From NCBI RefSeq assembly GCF_019884785.1, contig NZ_CP082326.1:1-64000 (forward strand): a stretch of 64,000 nucleotides of DNA. The letters are read 5' to 3'. Below the pieces are notes generated by a model that did no database searches, was not told the DNA's origin, and saw only the letters and a program-made list of their open reading frames with translations. The DNA is from Crassaminicella profunda. GTDB taxonomy: Bacteria > Bacillota > Clostridia > Peptostreptococcales > Thermotaleaceae. This document shows positions 25,508 to 36,201 of the stretch, one piece after another. Position 1 is the first letter of the stretch; the number at the start of each line of letters is the position of its first letter. A program made the position numbers and the translations under genes.

Positions 25508-27016
25508 TTGAAACGGTTGATTGTAAGTGTATTTATTTTTATATTATTACTCACTCCTATCACAGCATGGGCTACACCCCCTGGATTTTCTGGTGGAGTA
25601 AATAATGAGTATGAATACGAAGAAATAGTTTTTATTACAGGGGAGCCTATTAAGTTTGTAGGGACTCTTACGGTGAAAGAAAAGGAAAAAGCTGAAGAAA
25701 AGAGTGTTTCTTATAGTTATAAATTAATATCGGAGGATAAGTCTCTTAAAGGCAAATTAGATCGAACTATAACTCTTATTACGACTTTGGATAAAAGAAA
25801 TGATAAAGGACAAACCATCGGAAATACAACTCTAGATAAATATAAAGAAACCATAAAATTGGGAAAAGATAAATATGAGCTAGTGAAAGATGGAGGGTAT
25901 GAACTTTCAAAATCAGACGTTATAGACAATCGTCCTGCTTCTGACTTTTACTCTGGAAATTTAAAGGCAAGAAAATATTATAAAATCAATAAAGATGAAG
26001 GAGAAGTTATTGTTGATATTAGTGGAGGGAATGTAGGATATAAAAACTTTTGGGGAAGTACAGAGACAGAAATTCTAGATTATACCATTACCTCTAATAG
26101 ACAAACTGAAGAGAAAGATGGAAAAACCAATGAAAATTCTTGGCATGGAACCGTAAAGGTACAGGTATCAGATAGCCTTACTAAGACATTGAAGTATTCA
26201 GATAATGAAGCAACTTTTTCAAGCTTTTATGGAGGGCATGTGAGAGTTACCAATCAAGAAATGGTATCTAGATATGACTACAATCTTCCTAGAGTTGATG
26301 ATAGAGAAATCAATGATAGAAGAAGAGAAAGGTATGCTATAGAGTTAAGAAAAAAGATGGTACCAAAAGTTGAAAGATTGATTATACCAAAATTTAAAGA
26401 TATTGGTGGTCACTGGGCAGAAGAATATATTAAAAAGCTATATTCACTGGATGTATTTGATGAAAATTCCGTGTTTTTCACACCAGATGTTCCCTTTACT
26501 CGAGGGGAATTCACAAAAGGTGTTATGAGAGTATGTAATATTAGGCCTTCTTTAGAAGATATGAAAAAACCTAGTAGAAGAAGAGGAAAACAACCCAAAG
26601 AAGTATCACCATTCAAAGATGTACCTGTAAATGATCCAGATTACAAATACATAAAGGATGCAATAGAGAAAAAAATCATATCAGGGGTTACTAAAGATTT
26701 GTTTAAACCAGATAAGCCTTTGACAAAAGCTCAAGCCATAACGATTTTAATAAAAGCCTTAGGATTTGAAAGTAAAGCCCCAACACCAGGATTTTATACT
26801 TCTTTTACAGATGATAATAAAATCCCTAATTGGGCAAAGGATAGTATCTATATGGCAAAAGAAATTGGTTTAATCCATGGAGATAACTATAATCGAATTA
26901 ATCCAAATAAAAATATTACAAGAGCAGAAAGTTCAGAAATGCTTGTAAGATTCTTAGAATTTTTACAAAAGGATTTACAAAGAGATTATAGGGAAAATAT
27001 TATTAACTTTAATTAA
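25508..27016 (+). CDS. SLH-domain cell-surface anchor protein
   Basis: The 502-residue protein starts at a TTG placed 5 bp after AAGGGGGAG. A signal peptide (1-22) and a beta-rich domain of unknown family (about 25-290) precede three C-terminal SLH modules. These begin FKDIGGHWAEEYIKKLYSL (about 297), FKDVPVNDPDYKYIKDAIE (about 372) and FTDDNKIPNWAKDSIYMAK (about 437). Each contains a TRGEF, TKAQA or TRAES helix. Three SLH modules normally suffice for binding to pyruvylated wall polymer. As the last gene of the 14621-27016 group, it probably anchors the other products. Confidence 0.88.
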   Translation: MKRLIVSVFIFILLLTPITAWATPPGFSGGVNNEYEYEEIVFITGEPIKFVGTLTVKEKEKAEEKSVSYSYKLISEDKSLKGKLDRTITLITTLDKRNDKGQTIGNTTLDKYKETIKLGKDKYELVKDGGYELSKSDVIDNRPASDFYSGNLKARKYYKINKDEGEVIVDISGGNVGYKNFWGSTETEILDYTITSNRQTEEKDGKTNENSWHGTVKVQVSDSLTKTLKYSDNEATFSSFYGGHVRVTNQEMVSRYDYNLPRVDDREINDRRRERYAIELRKKMVPKVERLIIPKFKDIGGHWAEEYIKKLYSLDVFDENSVFFTPDVPFTRGEFTKGVMRVCNIRPSLEDMKKPSRRRGKQPKEVSPFKDVPVNDPDYKYIKDAIEKKIISGVTKDLFKPDKPLTKAQAITILIKALGFESKAPTPGFYTSFTDDNKIPNWAKDSIYMAKEIGLIHGDNYNRINPNKNITRAESSEMLVRFLEFLQKDLQRDYRENIINFN

Positions 27017-27040
27017 AAAAATAAAATAAGTATAAGGGAT

Positions 27041-27070
27041 AGGCCAGATAAAAATGTATTTTTCTGGTCT
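27041..27070 (+). terminator. Hairpin after the SLH anchor gene, overlapping a possible promoter
   Basis: AGGCCAGA (27041-27048) pairs with TCTGGTCT (27063-27070), and AAAAAT/ATTTTT can extend the stem inward. It ends where a TATAAT (27070-27075) begins. The lack of a trailing U tract makes the terminator call tentative; a regulatory hairpin at the ctpA promoter is equally possible. Confidence 0.4.
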
Positions 27071-27111
27071 ATAATGATTTTGGTGTATATACTAAAAAAG
27101 GGGTGAATGAA

Positions 27112-28521
27112 ATGGTTAATTTTCGTAAAAAAGTACATTGTATATTCATTTGTGTACTGACATTAACTTTAACATTAACAAGCATTACCTATGCTAATGA
27201 GGATTTTAAGAAATTTAACAATTTAGATGAAAGATTAGCATATTTAAAAGGGATTATCCAATATATTGAAAAAAACTATGATGGAAAAGTAACAGAAGAG
27301 GAACTTATGGAAGGAGCTTACAAAGGAGTATTTAAAGTCTTAGATCCACATAGCAACTATTTTGAAAAAGATGAATATAATCAATTTCAAATAGATAGCA
27401 TAGGTGCTTATGGAGGAATTGGTGCAACAATAAGTGTCAAGGCGGGAAAGCTTATTATTGTAGGATTTATGGAAAATTCTCCTGCTAAAAGAGCTGGATT
27501 GAAAGAAGAAGATATTATTGAAAGTATAAATGATGAAGTAGTAAGCAAATATAATTCTAAAGAGGGGATAGATTTACTTCTAGGACATCCAGGAACAAAA
27601 GTAAAGCTAGGGATCAAAAGAAAAGGACAAGAGAGTATTCAATATTTTTATGTTCAAAGAGAAATCATTAAAATCAATCCAGTGCAATTTAAAGTAATAG
27701 ATGATCATATAGGGTATATTCGTATTGATGAATTTAATCAAAATGCTAGTGAAAATGTAAAAAAAAGTTTAGAGGAGCTGAAAGCAAAAAATATAAAAGG
27801 CATCATACTAGACTTAAGGGGAAATTTAGGAGGGTTGCTACAGGAAGGGGTAAAGGTAGCAGATGAATTTATTCCTAAAGGTCCTGTTGTACATATCAAC
27901 TATAAAAATAAAAAAAGAAAAACCCTTTACGCAGAAAAAGAAAAAATCAATATTCCATTAGTTGTACTCGTCAATAGACTTACTGCTAGCGCATCAGAAA
28001 TTGTTGCAGGAGCTATACAAGATACAAAGTCAGGAATCATTGTGGGTACGAAAACCTATGGAAAAGGAACGGTACAACAAACAACACCTATTACTAATGG
28101 TGGAGGAATCAAGCTTACCATTGCAGAATATCTTACACCTAATGAGAGAAGTATCAATGGTATAGGTATTCAGCCTGATGTTCTTGTGAAGAATAATTTA
28201 GTGGTTAGCAAAGAAGTAATAGGATGCTTTGTGTCAATGATAGAAGATAAAAAATTTTCTTTAGGTGAAAGAGGGTTGAATGTATATGGTGCACAGCAAA
28301 GGTTGAAGCTTTTAGGGTATGAAAAAGTAGAAGCTACAAGTATTTTAGATGGAGTTACATTAAATGCCCTTAAAGATTTTCAAAAAATAAATGGTTTAGA
28401 AGAAACAGGTGTGCTGGATTTAAAAACAAGGGATAAAATCAATGAAAGAATGCAAGATCTATCTAGTGGCAAATTAAAAGATTTACAATTAGAAAAAGCC
28501 ATAGAAATATTAAAAGAATAA
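27112..28521 (+). CDS. S41-family C-terminal processing protease with PDZ and peptidoglycan-binding domains
   Basis: This CtpA/CtpB-type serine protease is secreted or membrane-tethered. A signal segment (about 1-28) is followed by a PDZ domain (about 95-170, GGIGATISVKAGKLIIVG). The S41 catalytic domain has the dyad Ser293 (in TASASEIVAGA) and Lys318 (in TKTYGKGTVQQ), spaced 25 apart as in the family. A peptidoglycan-binding repeat lies near 375-440 (GLNVYGAQQRLKLLGYEKVE). The GTG at 27103 lies inside the AAAAAGGGGTG ribosome-binding site, so I use ATG 27112. Its position after the surface operon suggests it trims secreted envelope proteins. Confidence 0.93.
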   Translation: MVNFRKKVHCIFICVLTLTLTLTSITYANEDFKKFNNLDERLAYLKGIIQYIEKNYDGKVTEEELMEGAYKGVFKVLDPHSNYFEKDEYNQFQIDSIGAYGGIGATISVKAGKLIIVGFMENSPAKRAGLKEEDIIESINDEVVSKYNSKEGIDLLLGHPGTKVKLGIKRKGQESIQYFYVQREIIKINPVQFKVIDDHIGYIRIDEFNQNASENVKKSLEELKAKNIKGIILDLRGNLGGLLQEGVKVADEFIPKGPVVHINYKNKKRKTLYAEKEKINIPLVVLVNRLTASASEIVAGAIQDTKSGIIVGTKTYGKGTVQQTTPITNGGGIKLTIAEYLTPNERSINGIGIQPDVLVKNNLVVSKEVIGCFVSMIEDKKFSLGERGLNVYGAQQRLKLLGYEKVEATSILDGVTLNALKDFQKINGLEETGVLDLKTRDKINERMQDLSSGKLKDLQLEKAIEILKE

Positions 28522-28605
28522 GTAAATAATATAAAAATATGGAAAAATTATAGAGACATGGTGCCAGTCAGTTCAGTTTTCTAGCATAAAAATCCTAAAA
28601 TTTTA

Positions 28606-28634
28606 TTGACGTCCATAAAGGAATGAGATATAAT
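28606..28634 (+). promoter_or_regulatory. Sigma-A promoter for the RNA upstream of pyrG
   Basis: TTGACG (28606-28611) and TATAAT (28629-28634) are separated by 17 bp, near-consensus. The predicted start is near 28641. Confidence 0.8.
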
Positions 28635-28640
28635 ATCCAA

Positions 28641-28746
28641 GTTATTATAAAAAGAAAAAGTCGAGCACCCTACAATGGGTGCCCTGCCATAATATAGAAT
28701 GCGGACACAGGTAGGTCACCCGTAGGGGGTGGCCTCTCTCTTTTTT
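28641..28746 (+). ncRNA. Structured RNA: pyrG leader/attenuator or independent small RNA
   Basis: The transcript of about 105 nt from the promoter at 28606 contains three overlapping pairings. GCACCC (28665-28670) pairs with GGGTGC (28677-28682). GGGTGCCCTGCC (28677-28688) can instead pair with GGTAGGTCACCC (28710-28721), 12 bp with one mismatch. GGTCACCC (28714-28721) can alternatively pair with GGGTGGCC (28727-28734), followed by TCTCTCTTTTTT, a terminator. These are mutually exclusive, as in an attenuator. pyrG starts 177 bp downstream, so it could be a leader or a separate RNA. The start is not the GGGC of the Bacillus pyrG reiterative mechanism. I cannot name an RNA family; an Rfam scan would decide. 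Confidence 0.65.
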
Positions 28747-30524
<1,778 letters not shown>

Positions 30525-30539
30525 TATGGATATACTAGT

Positions 30540-30575
30540 AATGCCGAGCTTATGCTCGGCATTATAATTTTTTAT
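30540..30575 (+). terminator. Rho-independent terminator of pyrG
   Basis: AATGCCGAGC and GCTCGGCATT form a perfect 10-bp stem with loop TTAT, followed by ATAATTTTTT. Confidence 0.92.
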
Positions 30576-30759
30576 CTAGTATTATTAAAAATGGTTTTAT
30601 TTTAATAACTATAGTTTGAATACAGATGCATCTATATAAGCTATAATAATATATTATATTGCTTAATTACATAAGTATGAATGAGATTTGTAATGAACGT
30701 TATGAGATATAAATTATATATTTAAGTATAATAATTACTAAACCTGAGGTGGTGACCGC

Positions 30760-32235
30760 GTGCTTTTTAACTCATTCGGATTTTTAGTGTTTTTTCCTAT
30801 TGTTATAACTCTATATTTCATTATTCCCTATAGAGCAAGATGGATTTTTCTTCTTGGAGCTAGTTATTATTTTTACATGTGCTGGAATCCTAAATACATT
30901 GTTTTAATTATCATATCTACTATCATTGATTATTTTGCTGGAATGATGATGGGAAGAACAAAAGAAAAGAAAAAAAGAAAAAAATATCTTCTTCTTAGCT
31001 TAGTCTCAAATTTAGGATTACTATTTACCTTTAAATATTTCAACTTTTTTAATGAATCAATAGGGCAAATCTTTAGATATTTTCATTTAGTTTATGGAAT
31101 ACCAGATTTCAAATTACTTTTACCAGTAGGGATATCCTTTTATACTTTTCAAACCCTTAGTTATTCTATAGATGTGTATAAAGGAAAGATCAAGCCTGAA
31201 AAACATTTAGGGATCTTTGCACTTTATGTATCTTTTTTTCCACAGTTGGTTGCAGGTCCTATTGAGAGGTCTGATAAATTACTACCACAATTTTATGAGA
31301 AGTATAGATTTGACTATGATCGGTTTGCTAATGGACTTGTACAGATGGGGTGGGGATTCTTTAAAAAGGTAGTGATTGCTGATAGAGTAGCCATATTAGT
31401 CAATCAAGTATATAATAATGTTACAGAATATACAGGTATACAGCTTATTGTAGCCACCGTTTTTTTTACTTTTCAAATTTATTGTGATTTTTCAGGTTAC
31501 TCAGATATTGCCATAGGTCTTGCTAGGATATTGGGCTTTGATTTGATGAAAAATTTTAATAGACCCTATGGGGCTACATCAATACCAGATTTTTGGAGAA
31601 GGTGGCATATATCCTTATCAACTTGGTTTAAGGATTATCTATATATACCACTAGGGGGGAGTAAGACGAGTAAACCTAGATGGTATTTTAACTTAAGCTT
31701 AACTTTTTTGATTAGTGGGTTGTGGCATGGAGCCAATTGGACATTTATTCTATGGGGATGTATACATGGATTCTATCAAATGGTATCAATTAGTACTAGA
31801 AACATTAGAAGTACATTTGTTAGAGGGATTAAACTAGATCAGTTTCCTATACTTCATAGGTTGCTCAATATAATCATTACATTTCTATTAGTTTGCTTTG
31901 CTTGGATATTTTTTAGAGCGAATAACCTTAAGGATGCTATATATATCGTAACCCATTTATTTGAAGGGGTATTAGAGATTCAAAGTATACAAACCTTAAG
32001 TGCTTATGTGTCTATTTTAGGACTTGAAAAGATAGAGTTTTTCATTGCAGTAGGAGCTATTGCACTTATGGAAATCGTACAGTTTGTAGGACGGGATCGG
32101 GAGATTTATGATCTTTTGAATAATAGTCCTATTTTCTTAAGGTGGGCTGCTTACTACATTGTTGTTTTTGCCATATTACTATTTGGCGTATACGGTAGTG
32201 AGGTTGATATTCAGTTTATATATTTCCAATTTTAG
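30760..32235 (+). CDS. MBOAT-family O-acyltransferase (AlgI/DltB-like)
   Basis: This 491-residue integral membrane protein belongs to the AlgI branch of membrane-bound O-acyltransferases. Motifs are PVGISFYTFQTLSYSIDVY near 127, RWHISLSTWFKDYLYIPLGG near 285 and the catalytic histidine in SGLWHGANWTFILWG near 322. About ten hydrophobic segments are visible. It transfers acyl (usually acetyl) groups to an extracellular polysaccharide or wall polymer. It begins with GTG after GAGGTGGTG. The next gene, 35 bp on, encodes a DltD/AlgJ-like SGNH protein, the usual partner. With no alginate genes nearby, a secondary wall polymer or exopolysaccharide is the likely acceptor. Confidence 0.9.
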   Translation: MLFNSFGFLVFFPIVITLYFIIPYRARWIFLLGASYYFYMCWNPKYIVLIIISTIIDYFAGMMMGRTKEKKKRKKYLLLSLVSNLGLLFTFKYFNFFNESIGQIFRYFHLVYGIPDFKLLLPVGISFYTFQTLSYSIDVYKGKIKPEKHLGIFALYVSFFPQLVAGPIERSDKLLPQFYEKYRFDYDRFANGLVQMGWGFFKKVVIADRVAILVNQVYNNVTEYTGIQLIVATVFFTFQIYCDFSGYSDIAIGLARILGFDLMKNFNRPYGATSIPDFWRRWHISLSTWFKDYLYIPLGGSKTSKPRWYFNLSLTFLISGLWHGANWTFILWGCIHGFYQMVSISTRNIRSTFVRGIKLDQFPILHRLLNIIITFLLVCFAWIFFRANNLKDAIYIVTHLFEGVLEIQSIQTLSAYVSILGLEKIEFFIAVGAIALMEIVQFVGRDREIYDLLNNSPIFLRWAAYYIVVFAILLFGVYGSEVDIQFIYFQF

Positions 32236-32270
32236 AGACAATCTTACTATGTTTGTTAAGAGGTGTTTAT

Positions 32271-33200
32271 ATGAAGAATTTTATAAAAAGTATACTGTTT
32301 ATAATCATTGGAGCAATTATATTATATTATTGTAATAGTTTATATATAAATACAAACTATTATAAATCCCTTGATTATACTGAAAAATTCAATCATGTTC
32401 CAGAAGATATAGAAGTAGCTAACCTAGGGAGTTCTCATGGAATGTATGGATTTGACTATACTGATTTTGATGTAACAGGGTTTAATTTTGGTTTGTATGC
32501 TCAGGGGTTTTACTATGACTACAAGATTCTTAAACAATATGCTCCTAAGCTACGACAAGGAGCTACCATTATTATCCCCATATCATACTTTTCTTTTTAT
32601 CAATCTTACCATGATGAAAAATTTGAGAAGTTTAATAAAAGTTATTATAGATTTTTAAAGCCTATATATATAAAAAATATAAAGTTAAAGGATTATATAA
32701 CAAGAAGCCTTTTTCCCTTATTGGGAGAGGGGGGGAACATTAGAAAAGTTTTTGAAGATATAGAGTATGAACCAAAAGAGTGGGAAATCATAACTTGGAA
32801 TAAGTTTAATGCTGAGGGAATAAAGGAAGAAGGAAAAAAAAGAGCCATGCATCATATGAAGGATATTATTCATCCTGGGAAAGAAAACAAACCAGAAACA
32901 AAGAGGGAATTAAAAAATATCATTAATTATTGTATAGAAAATAACTATAAGCCCGTATTAGTGACTCTACCGTTTTTAAAATATTATAACGACTCCTTTC
33001 CTGATGAGTTTTATGATGAGTTTTATAAAGAAATTAAAGATATACGAAATCAGTATGAAGGATTAGATTATAGGGATTATTCTCATGATAAAAGATTTAT
33101 AGAGGATATAGGGTTATTTGTTGATTCGGATCATATGAATGTAAATGGAAGAAAAAAAATGACAAAAATTATTCTAGAGGATCTAGGGTTTATTGAATAA
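32271..33200 (+). CDS. SGNH-hydrolase-like membrane protein (DltD/AlgJ-type partner)
   Basis: The 309-residue protein has one N-terminal membrane anchor (about 1-23) and an extracellular SGNH-like domain. The block I motif is NLGSSHGMYGF near 55 (Ser nucleophile). The C-terminal catalytic pair lies in DSDHMNVNGRKK near 287. Such proteins complete acyl transfer with an MBOAT partner, here the preceding gene. The start is ATG 32271 after AAGAGGTG; the TTG at 32253 precedes that site. It ends with a strong terminator. Confidence 0.8.
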   Translation: MKNFIKSILFIIIGAIILYYCNSLYINTNYYKSLDYTEKFNHVPEDIEVANLGSSHGMYGFDYTDFDVTGFNFGLYAQGFYYDYKILKQYAPKLRQGATIIIPISYFSFYQSYHDEKFEKFNKSYYRFLKPIYIKNIKLKDYITRSLFPLLGEGGNIRKVFEDIEYEPKEWEIITWNKFNAEGIKEEGKKRAMHHMKDIIHPGKENKPETKRELKNIINYCIENNYKPVLVTLPFLKYYNDSFPDEFYDEFYKEIKDIRNQYEGLDYRDYSHDKRFIEDIGLFVDSDHMNVNGRKKMTKIILEDLGFIE

Positions 33201-33273
33201 ATAGGTTGATTAGCTTGTCTACTAAAAAAAGAAAAGCTGGAAGTAGAAGTAAATATTCTAAAAGTGATTAAAT

Positions 33274-33318
33274 AAAAAGAGGAGCTCAATGAAAATCATT
33301 GAGCTCCTCTTTTTGTTT
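33274..33318 (+). terminator. Rho-independent terminator after the O-acetylation pair
   Basis: AAAAAGAGGAGCTCAATGA and its near-perfect complement around loop AAA form a stem of about 18 bp followed by Ts. Confidence 0.92.
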
Positions 33319-33399
33319 TTATTCAAGATATTGCTGATTTAAAAAACTTATCATCTAAAGAAAAAGCAATATGTTATCCTTTTATTCATGACCAAAGCA

Positions 33400-33415
33400 T
33401 GTAATATTCTTGTAA
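33400..33415. promoter_or_regulatory. 11-bp-spaced direct repeat box upstream of the first S-layer-like gene
   Basis: TGTAATATTCTTGTAA holds two GTAA half-sites 11 bp apart and differs by one base from the box at 35898-35913. It lies 79 bp upstream of the -35 at 33494. Direct repeats at one helical turn are typical of OmpR/PhoB-type response regulators. Confidence 0.45.
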
Positions 33416-33493
33416 CATATACCCTAAAGCCCCTTGAAACCCTCTAATTTACTACAGGAAAAACTTACTAATATTACAGAACCATTAAAGCCA

Positions 33494-33522
33494 TTGATTT
33501 ATAGCCATAGAATTTATATAAT
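33494..33522 (+). promoter_or_regulatory. Sigma-A promoter of the first S-layer-like gene
   Basis: TTGATT (33494-33499) and TATAAT (33517-33522) have a 17-bp spacer. The leader is about 60 nt and ends in AAAGGAGGAG before the ATG. Confidence 0.8.
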
Positions 33523-33590
33523 CATCATGTAGCAAGAAGTGACAAGCTTCGACAAATTCAAACTAAAAAAATAAAAGGAGGAGTTTTTTA

Positions 33591-35819
33591 ATGAAAAGAA
33601 AAATTTCATTATTGTTGGTACTAGCATTAATGTTAACATTAGTACCAATGAGTGCGTTCGCAGCATCAAGCAATGGTGTTGTAGCTGTACCAAAAGTATC
33701 AGATTCAAAAGTATTTACGAATTCTGATGCACCAGAATTAAGAATTGAAGAAGAAAACGTAAACGAATTTAAAGATGGAAGTTCATTCACATTGACAGTT
33801 AGTAATGGAGATTGGGAAGATAGTGTAAGTCAAACTGTTTATGCACAAGATGGAGATGGTGCTGTTGTAGGAACTCCTACAAGTGGACCATACTTCGAAA
33901 TGGTAAAACGTTCAAATAAAGAAGTAGAAGTAACTTTCCACAGAGAAGGTGTTACGAATACAAAATTATCTGTTAAACTTCCAATGACTATTGATGTTGA
34001 TCAAGAAGGAGTAGTAGAAGTTGAAGTTGATGGAGAAAGCTCTGGAGTAAGCAGTGGTAAATATGTAGTTGCAAATGCTGCAGATGGAGACACAATCACA
34101 ACAATTAATGATACTACAGACATTATTGATGAAGGTGCAGTAATCGAAACAATCAAGCTTGAAGAAACAAGCATGGGTGCTATGGCTGATGATGAAGCAC
34201 AAAAAATCGAATTAAGATTACCTTCTGATTTCAAATGGGAGATCCCAGCAGGAGCTTCTGTTGAATTAAGTGGTGGATTTAGTGGTACACTTACACCAGT
34301 TATAAGAGCAGGTGCAGATAACTACATCGATATTACAGTAGCAGCAAATGCTCTTGACTCTACAAATGGAAGAGGTAAAATCTACATCAAAGGATTAAAA
34401 GTAGTTCCTGATAGTGATGCAGACTTTGGTGAAGTAAAAGTAAAAGTTACTGGTGATAATGTAAGCACAGCAACAATTGTAGTTGGAGAATATCAAGATT
34501 ATGGTGTAGCAATCAAAGCAGATAGCGATGATGATATGGCTGAATTAATCGCAGGTAGATTTGTAGATGTTGATGCAACAACAGTTGCTGACGCTACAGA
34601 TGATACAGACTACGACAGTGAAGACCATGAATTAATGACATTACAATTAGAAGAAAATGCAAAAGGTGCATGGTTAACACAAAGAAAAACAAGAATCGAA
34701 TTCCCAACATGGGTTAAAATTGTAGACATCACTGTAGACAAAGCTGATGGTTTTGTAAATACAAAAGATGATATAAGAACAGCATTATTAAGTGCAATTG
34801 ATGATGATGATTATAACTTCTTAGAGTTCAGTGGATCTAACTTCGAATTAAATGGAAAAGCTAAATTACACTTAACATTTGAAGTATCTGTTAAAGGTGA
34901 TGCAACAGGAGATATCGTTGCAGAAGTATCAGGTAGATCATTACCAAACGAAGGTAAAGTAGTTTTAGGTAAAGCATTAGCACCTGTTACACTTGAAACA
35001 AAACCAGTTGATGTAAAACTTGGCTACCAAGATCAAGAATTAGGTACAATCATATTAACAGAAACAAAAGCAGAAGCATTAAAAGATAACAAAGTTGTTG
35101 AAATTGAATTAGCATCAGATTTTGAGTGGGATGATGCGCCAACAGTAAAAGTAACAAAAGGTGACTTAGAAATTAATGAAGATTCAATCGATACAGATGG
35201 TAGATATTTAACTTTCAAAATAAAAGGTGAAAGTTCTGAAGCATCAGAAATCACTATTACTGGTGGAACAGTTGACTTAGATAGAACTTTACCTGAAGGT
35301 GACTTCAACGTAGATGTTCAAGGTAGTGCAATCGTACAAAACAATGATCCAGATGATGGAGCATATGGTTTTGATAAAAACAAATGTGCATCTGATGTAT
35401 TCGCAAGAGTAATCACTCCAGCTGATGATAACACTAAAGCTGGTGCAGAAGTAAAATTCGTAATCGGACAATCTGAATACAAAGTAGGAGAAGAAGTAAA
35501 AACTGCTGACGTTGCTCCGTACATTGCAGATGGAAGAACAATGTTATCACTAAGATTTACAGCAGAAGCTATGGGCGTAACTAGTGAAAACATTATCTGG
35601 GATGGAGCTACAAGAACAGTAACAATCTTCAAAGGTGATAGAATCGCTCAAGTAGAAATCGGAAGCAACAAATTATTTGTAAATGGTGTTGTTGTACCAA
35701 TGGATACGGTAGCAGTAATCAAAGATGGTAGAACAATGTTACCAATCAGATTCATCGCACAAGCACTAGGTGCAGAAGTTGAGTGGGATGGAGCTACAAG
35801 AACAGTTACAGTTAAATAA
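33591..35819 (+). CDS. Abundant secreted surface protein with C-terminal stalk domain, copy 1
   Basis: The 742-residue protein has a classical signal peptide cleaved after AFA (about residue 24). A long acidic beta-rich body follows. Two copper amine oxidase N-like stalk modules end the chain (about 620-742, ADGRTMLSLRFTAEAMG and KDGRTMLPIRFIAQALGAE, each followed by W-D-G-A-T-R-T-V-T). There is no SLH domain. Its codon choice, consensus promoter, strong RBS and strong terminator suggest a very abundant product, possibly the main S-layer subunit. A paralogue with near-identical N and C termini lies immediately downstream. The acidic body may bind calcium. Confidence 0.85.
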   Translation: MKRKISLLLVLALMLTLVPMSAFAASSNGVVAVPKVSDSKVFTNSDAPELRIEEENVNEFKDGSSFTLTVSNGDWEDSVSQTVYAQDGDGAVVGTPTSGPYFEMVKRSNKEVEVTFHREGVTNTKLSVKLPMTIDVDQEGVVEVEVDGESSGVSSGKYVVANAADGDTITTINDTTDIIDEGAVIETIKLEETSMGAMADDEAQKIELRLPSDFKWEIPAGASVELSGGFSGTLTPVIRAGADNYIDITVAANALDSTNGRGKIYIKGLKVVPDSDADFGEVKVKVTGDNVSTATIVVGEYQDYGVAIKADSDDDMAELIAGRFVDVDATTVADATDDTDYDSEDHELMTLQLEENAKGAWLTQRKTRIEFPTWVKIVDITVDKADGFVNTKDDIRTALLSAIDDDDYNFLEFSGSNFELNGKAKLHLTFEVSVKGDATGDIVAEVSGRSLPNEGKVVLGKALAPVTLETKPVDVKLGYQDQELGTIILTETKAEALKDNKVVEIELASDFEWDDAPTVKVTKGDLEINEDSIDTDGRYLTFKIKGESSEASEITITGGTVDLDRTLPEGDFNVDVQGSAIVQNNDPDDGAYGFDKNKCASDVFARVITPADDNTKAGAEVKFVIGQSEYKVGEEVKTADVAPYIADGRTMLSLRFTAEAMGVTSENIIWDGATRTVTIFKGDRIAQVEIGSNKLFVNGVVVPMDTVAVIKDGRTMLPIRFIAQALGAEVEWDGATRTVTVK

Positions 35820-35831
35820 TCAAATGATTTA

Positions 35832-35878
35832 AAATAAAACAAGAGTCGAAATGCTCTTGTTTTATTTTTTTTTTTTTG
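35832..35878 (+). terminator. Rho-independent terminator of surface protein copy 1
   Basis: AAATAAAACAAGAG and CTCTTGTTTTATTT form a perfect 14-bp stem followed by a long T run. Confidence 0.92.
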
Positions 35879-35887
35879 TAAAATACT

Positions 35888-35915
35888 CGTAATGTTTTGT
35901 AATATTCCTGTAATG
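35888..35915. promoter_or_regulatory. Triple 10/11-bp-spaced repeat box upstream of the second S-layer-like gene
   Basis: GTAAT occurs at 35889, 35899 and 35910, on one face of the helix. Bases 35898-35913 match the box at 33400-33415 in 15 of 16 positions. It lies 134 bp upstream of the -35. Confidence 0.45.
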
Positions 35916-36046
35916 GTATTTTCTTCTTGTTTTTTATATAATGGTTTTAGGATAAGTGTTAGTAAATTATTCCTATATAAGAAATAATTAAATATATATG
36001 AAAAATACATATTTGTTACACTTATATTACAGAAAACTAGAATATG

Positions 36047-36075
36047 TTGACTGTATAAGAAAACATTGGTATAAT
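36047..36075 (+). promoter_or_regulatory. Sigma-A promoter of the second S-layer-like gene
   Basis: TTGACT (36047-36052) and TATAAT (36070-36075) have a 17-bp spacer. The 5' leader is about 120 nt. Confidence 0.85.
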
Positions 36076-36095
36076 CAGTAATGTATTCTGGGTGG

Positions 36096-36142
36096 TTATC
36101 CTTTGAAATCCCATTAGTGAATAGTGTGATTTCAAAGGGTAA
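36096..36142 (+). promoter_or_regulatory. Stable 5' leader hairpin of the second S-layer-like gene
   Basis: TTATCCTTTGAAATC and GATTTCAAAGGGTAA pair over 15 bp (one wobble) with a 17-nt loop. There is no U tract, and the stem lies just downstream of the transcription start. It may stabilise a long-lived S-layer mRNA. Confidence 0.6.
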
Positions 36143-36201
36143 TGACAAAAGTCAAAGATCCTTAAAATCAAAAAAACAATATTAAAAGGAGGAACTTTAT
36201 A

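Noticed and set aside
28665-28734. Assignment of the RNA before pyrG to signal-recognition RNA, 6S RNA or a known riboswitch
   Set aside because: The SRP tetraloop region, the 6S open bubble and the riboswitch cores I know were not found. I cannot exclude a known family without an Rfam scan.
30625-30640. AGATGCATCT palindrome before the MBOAT gene as a relative of the hairpin at 14611
   Set aside because: Only a short 10-bp palindrome is shared, expected by chance in AT-rich DNA, and the position relative to the gene differs.
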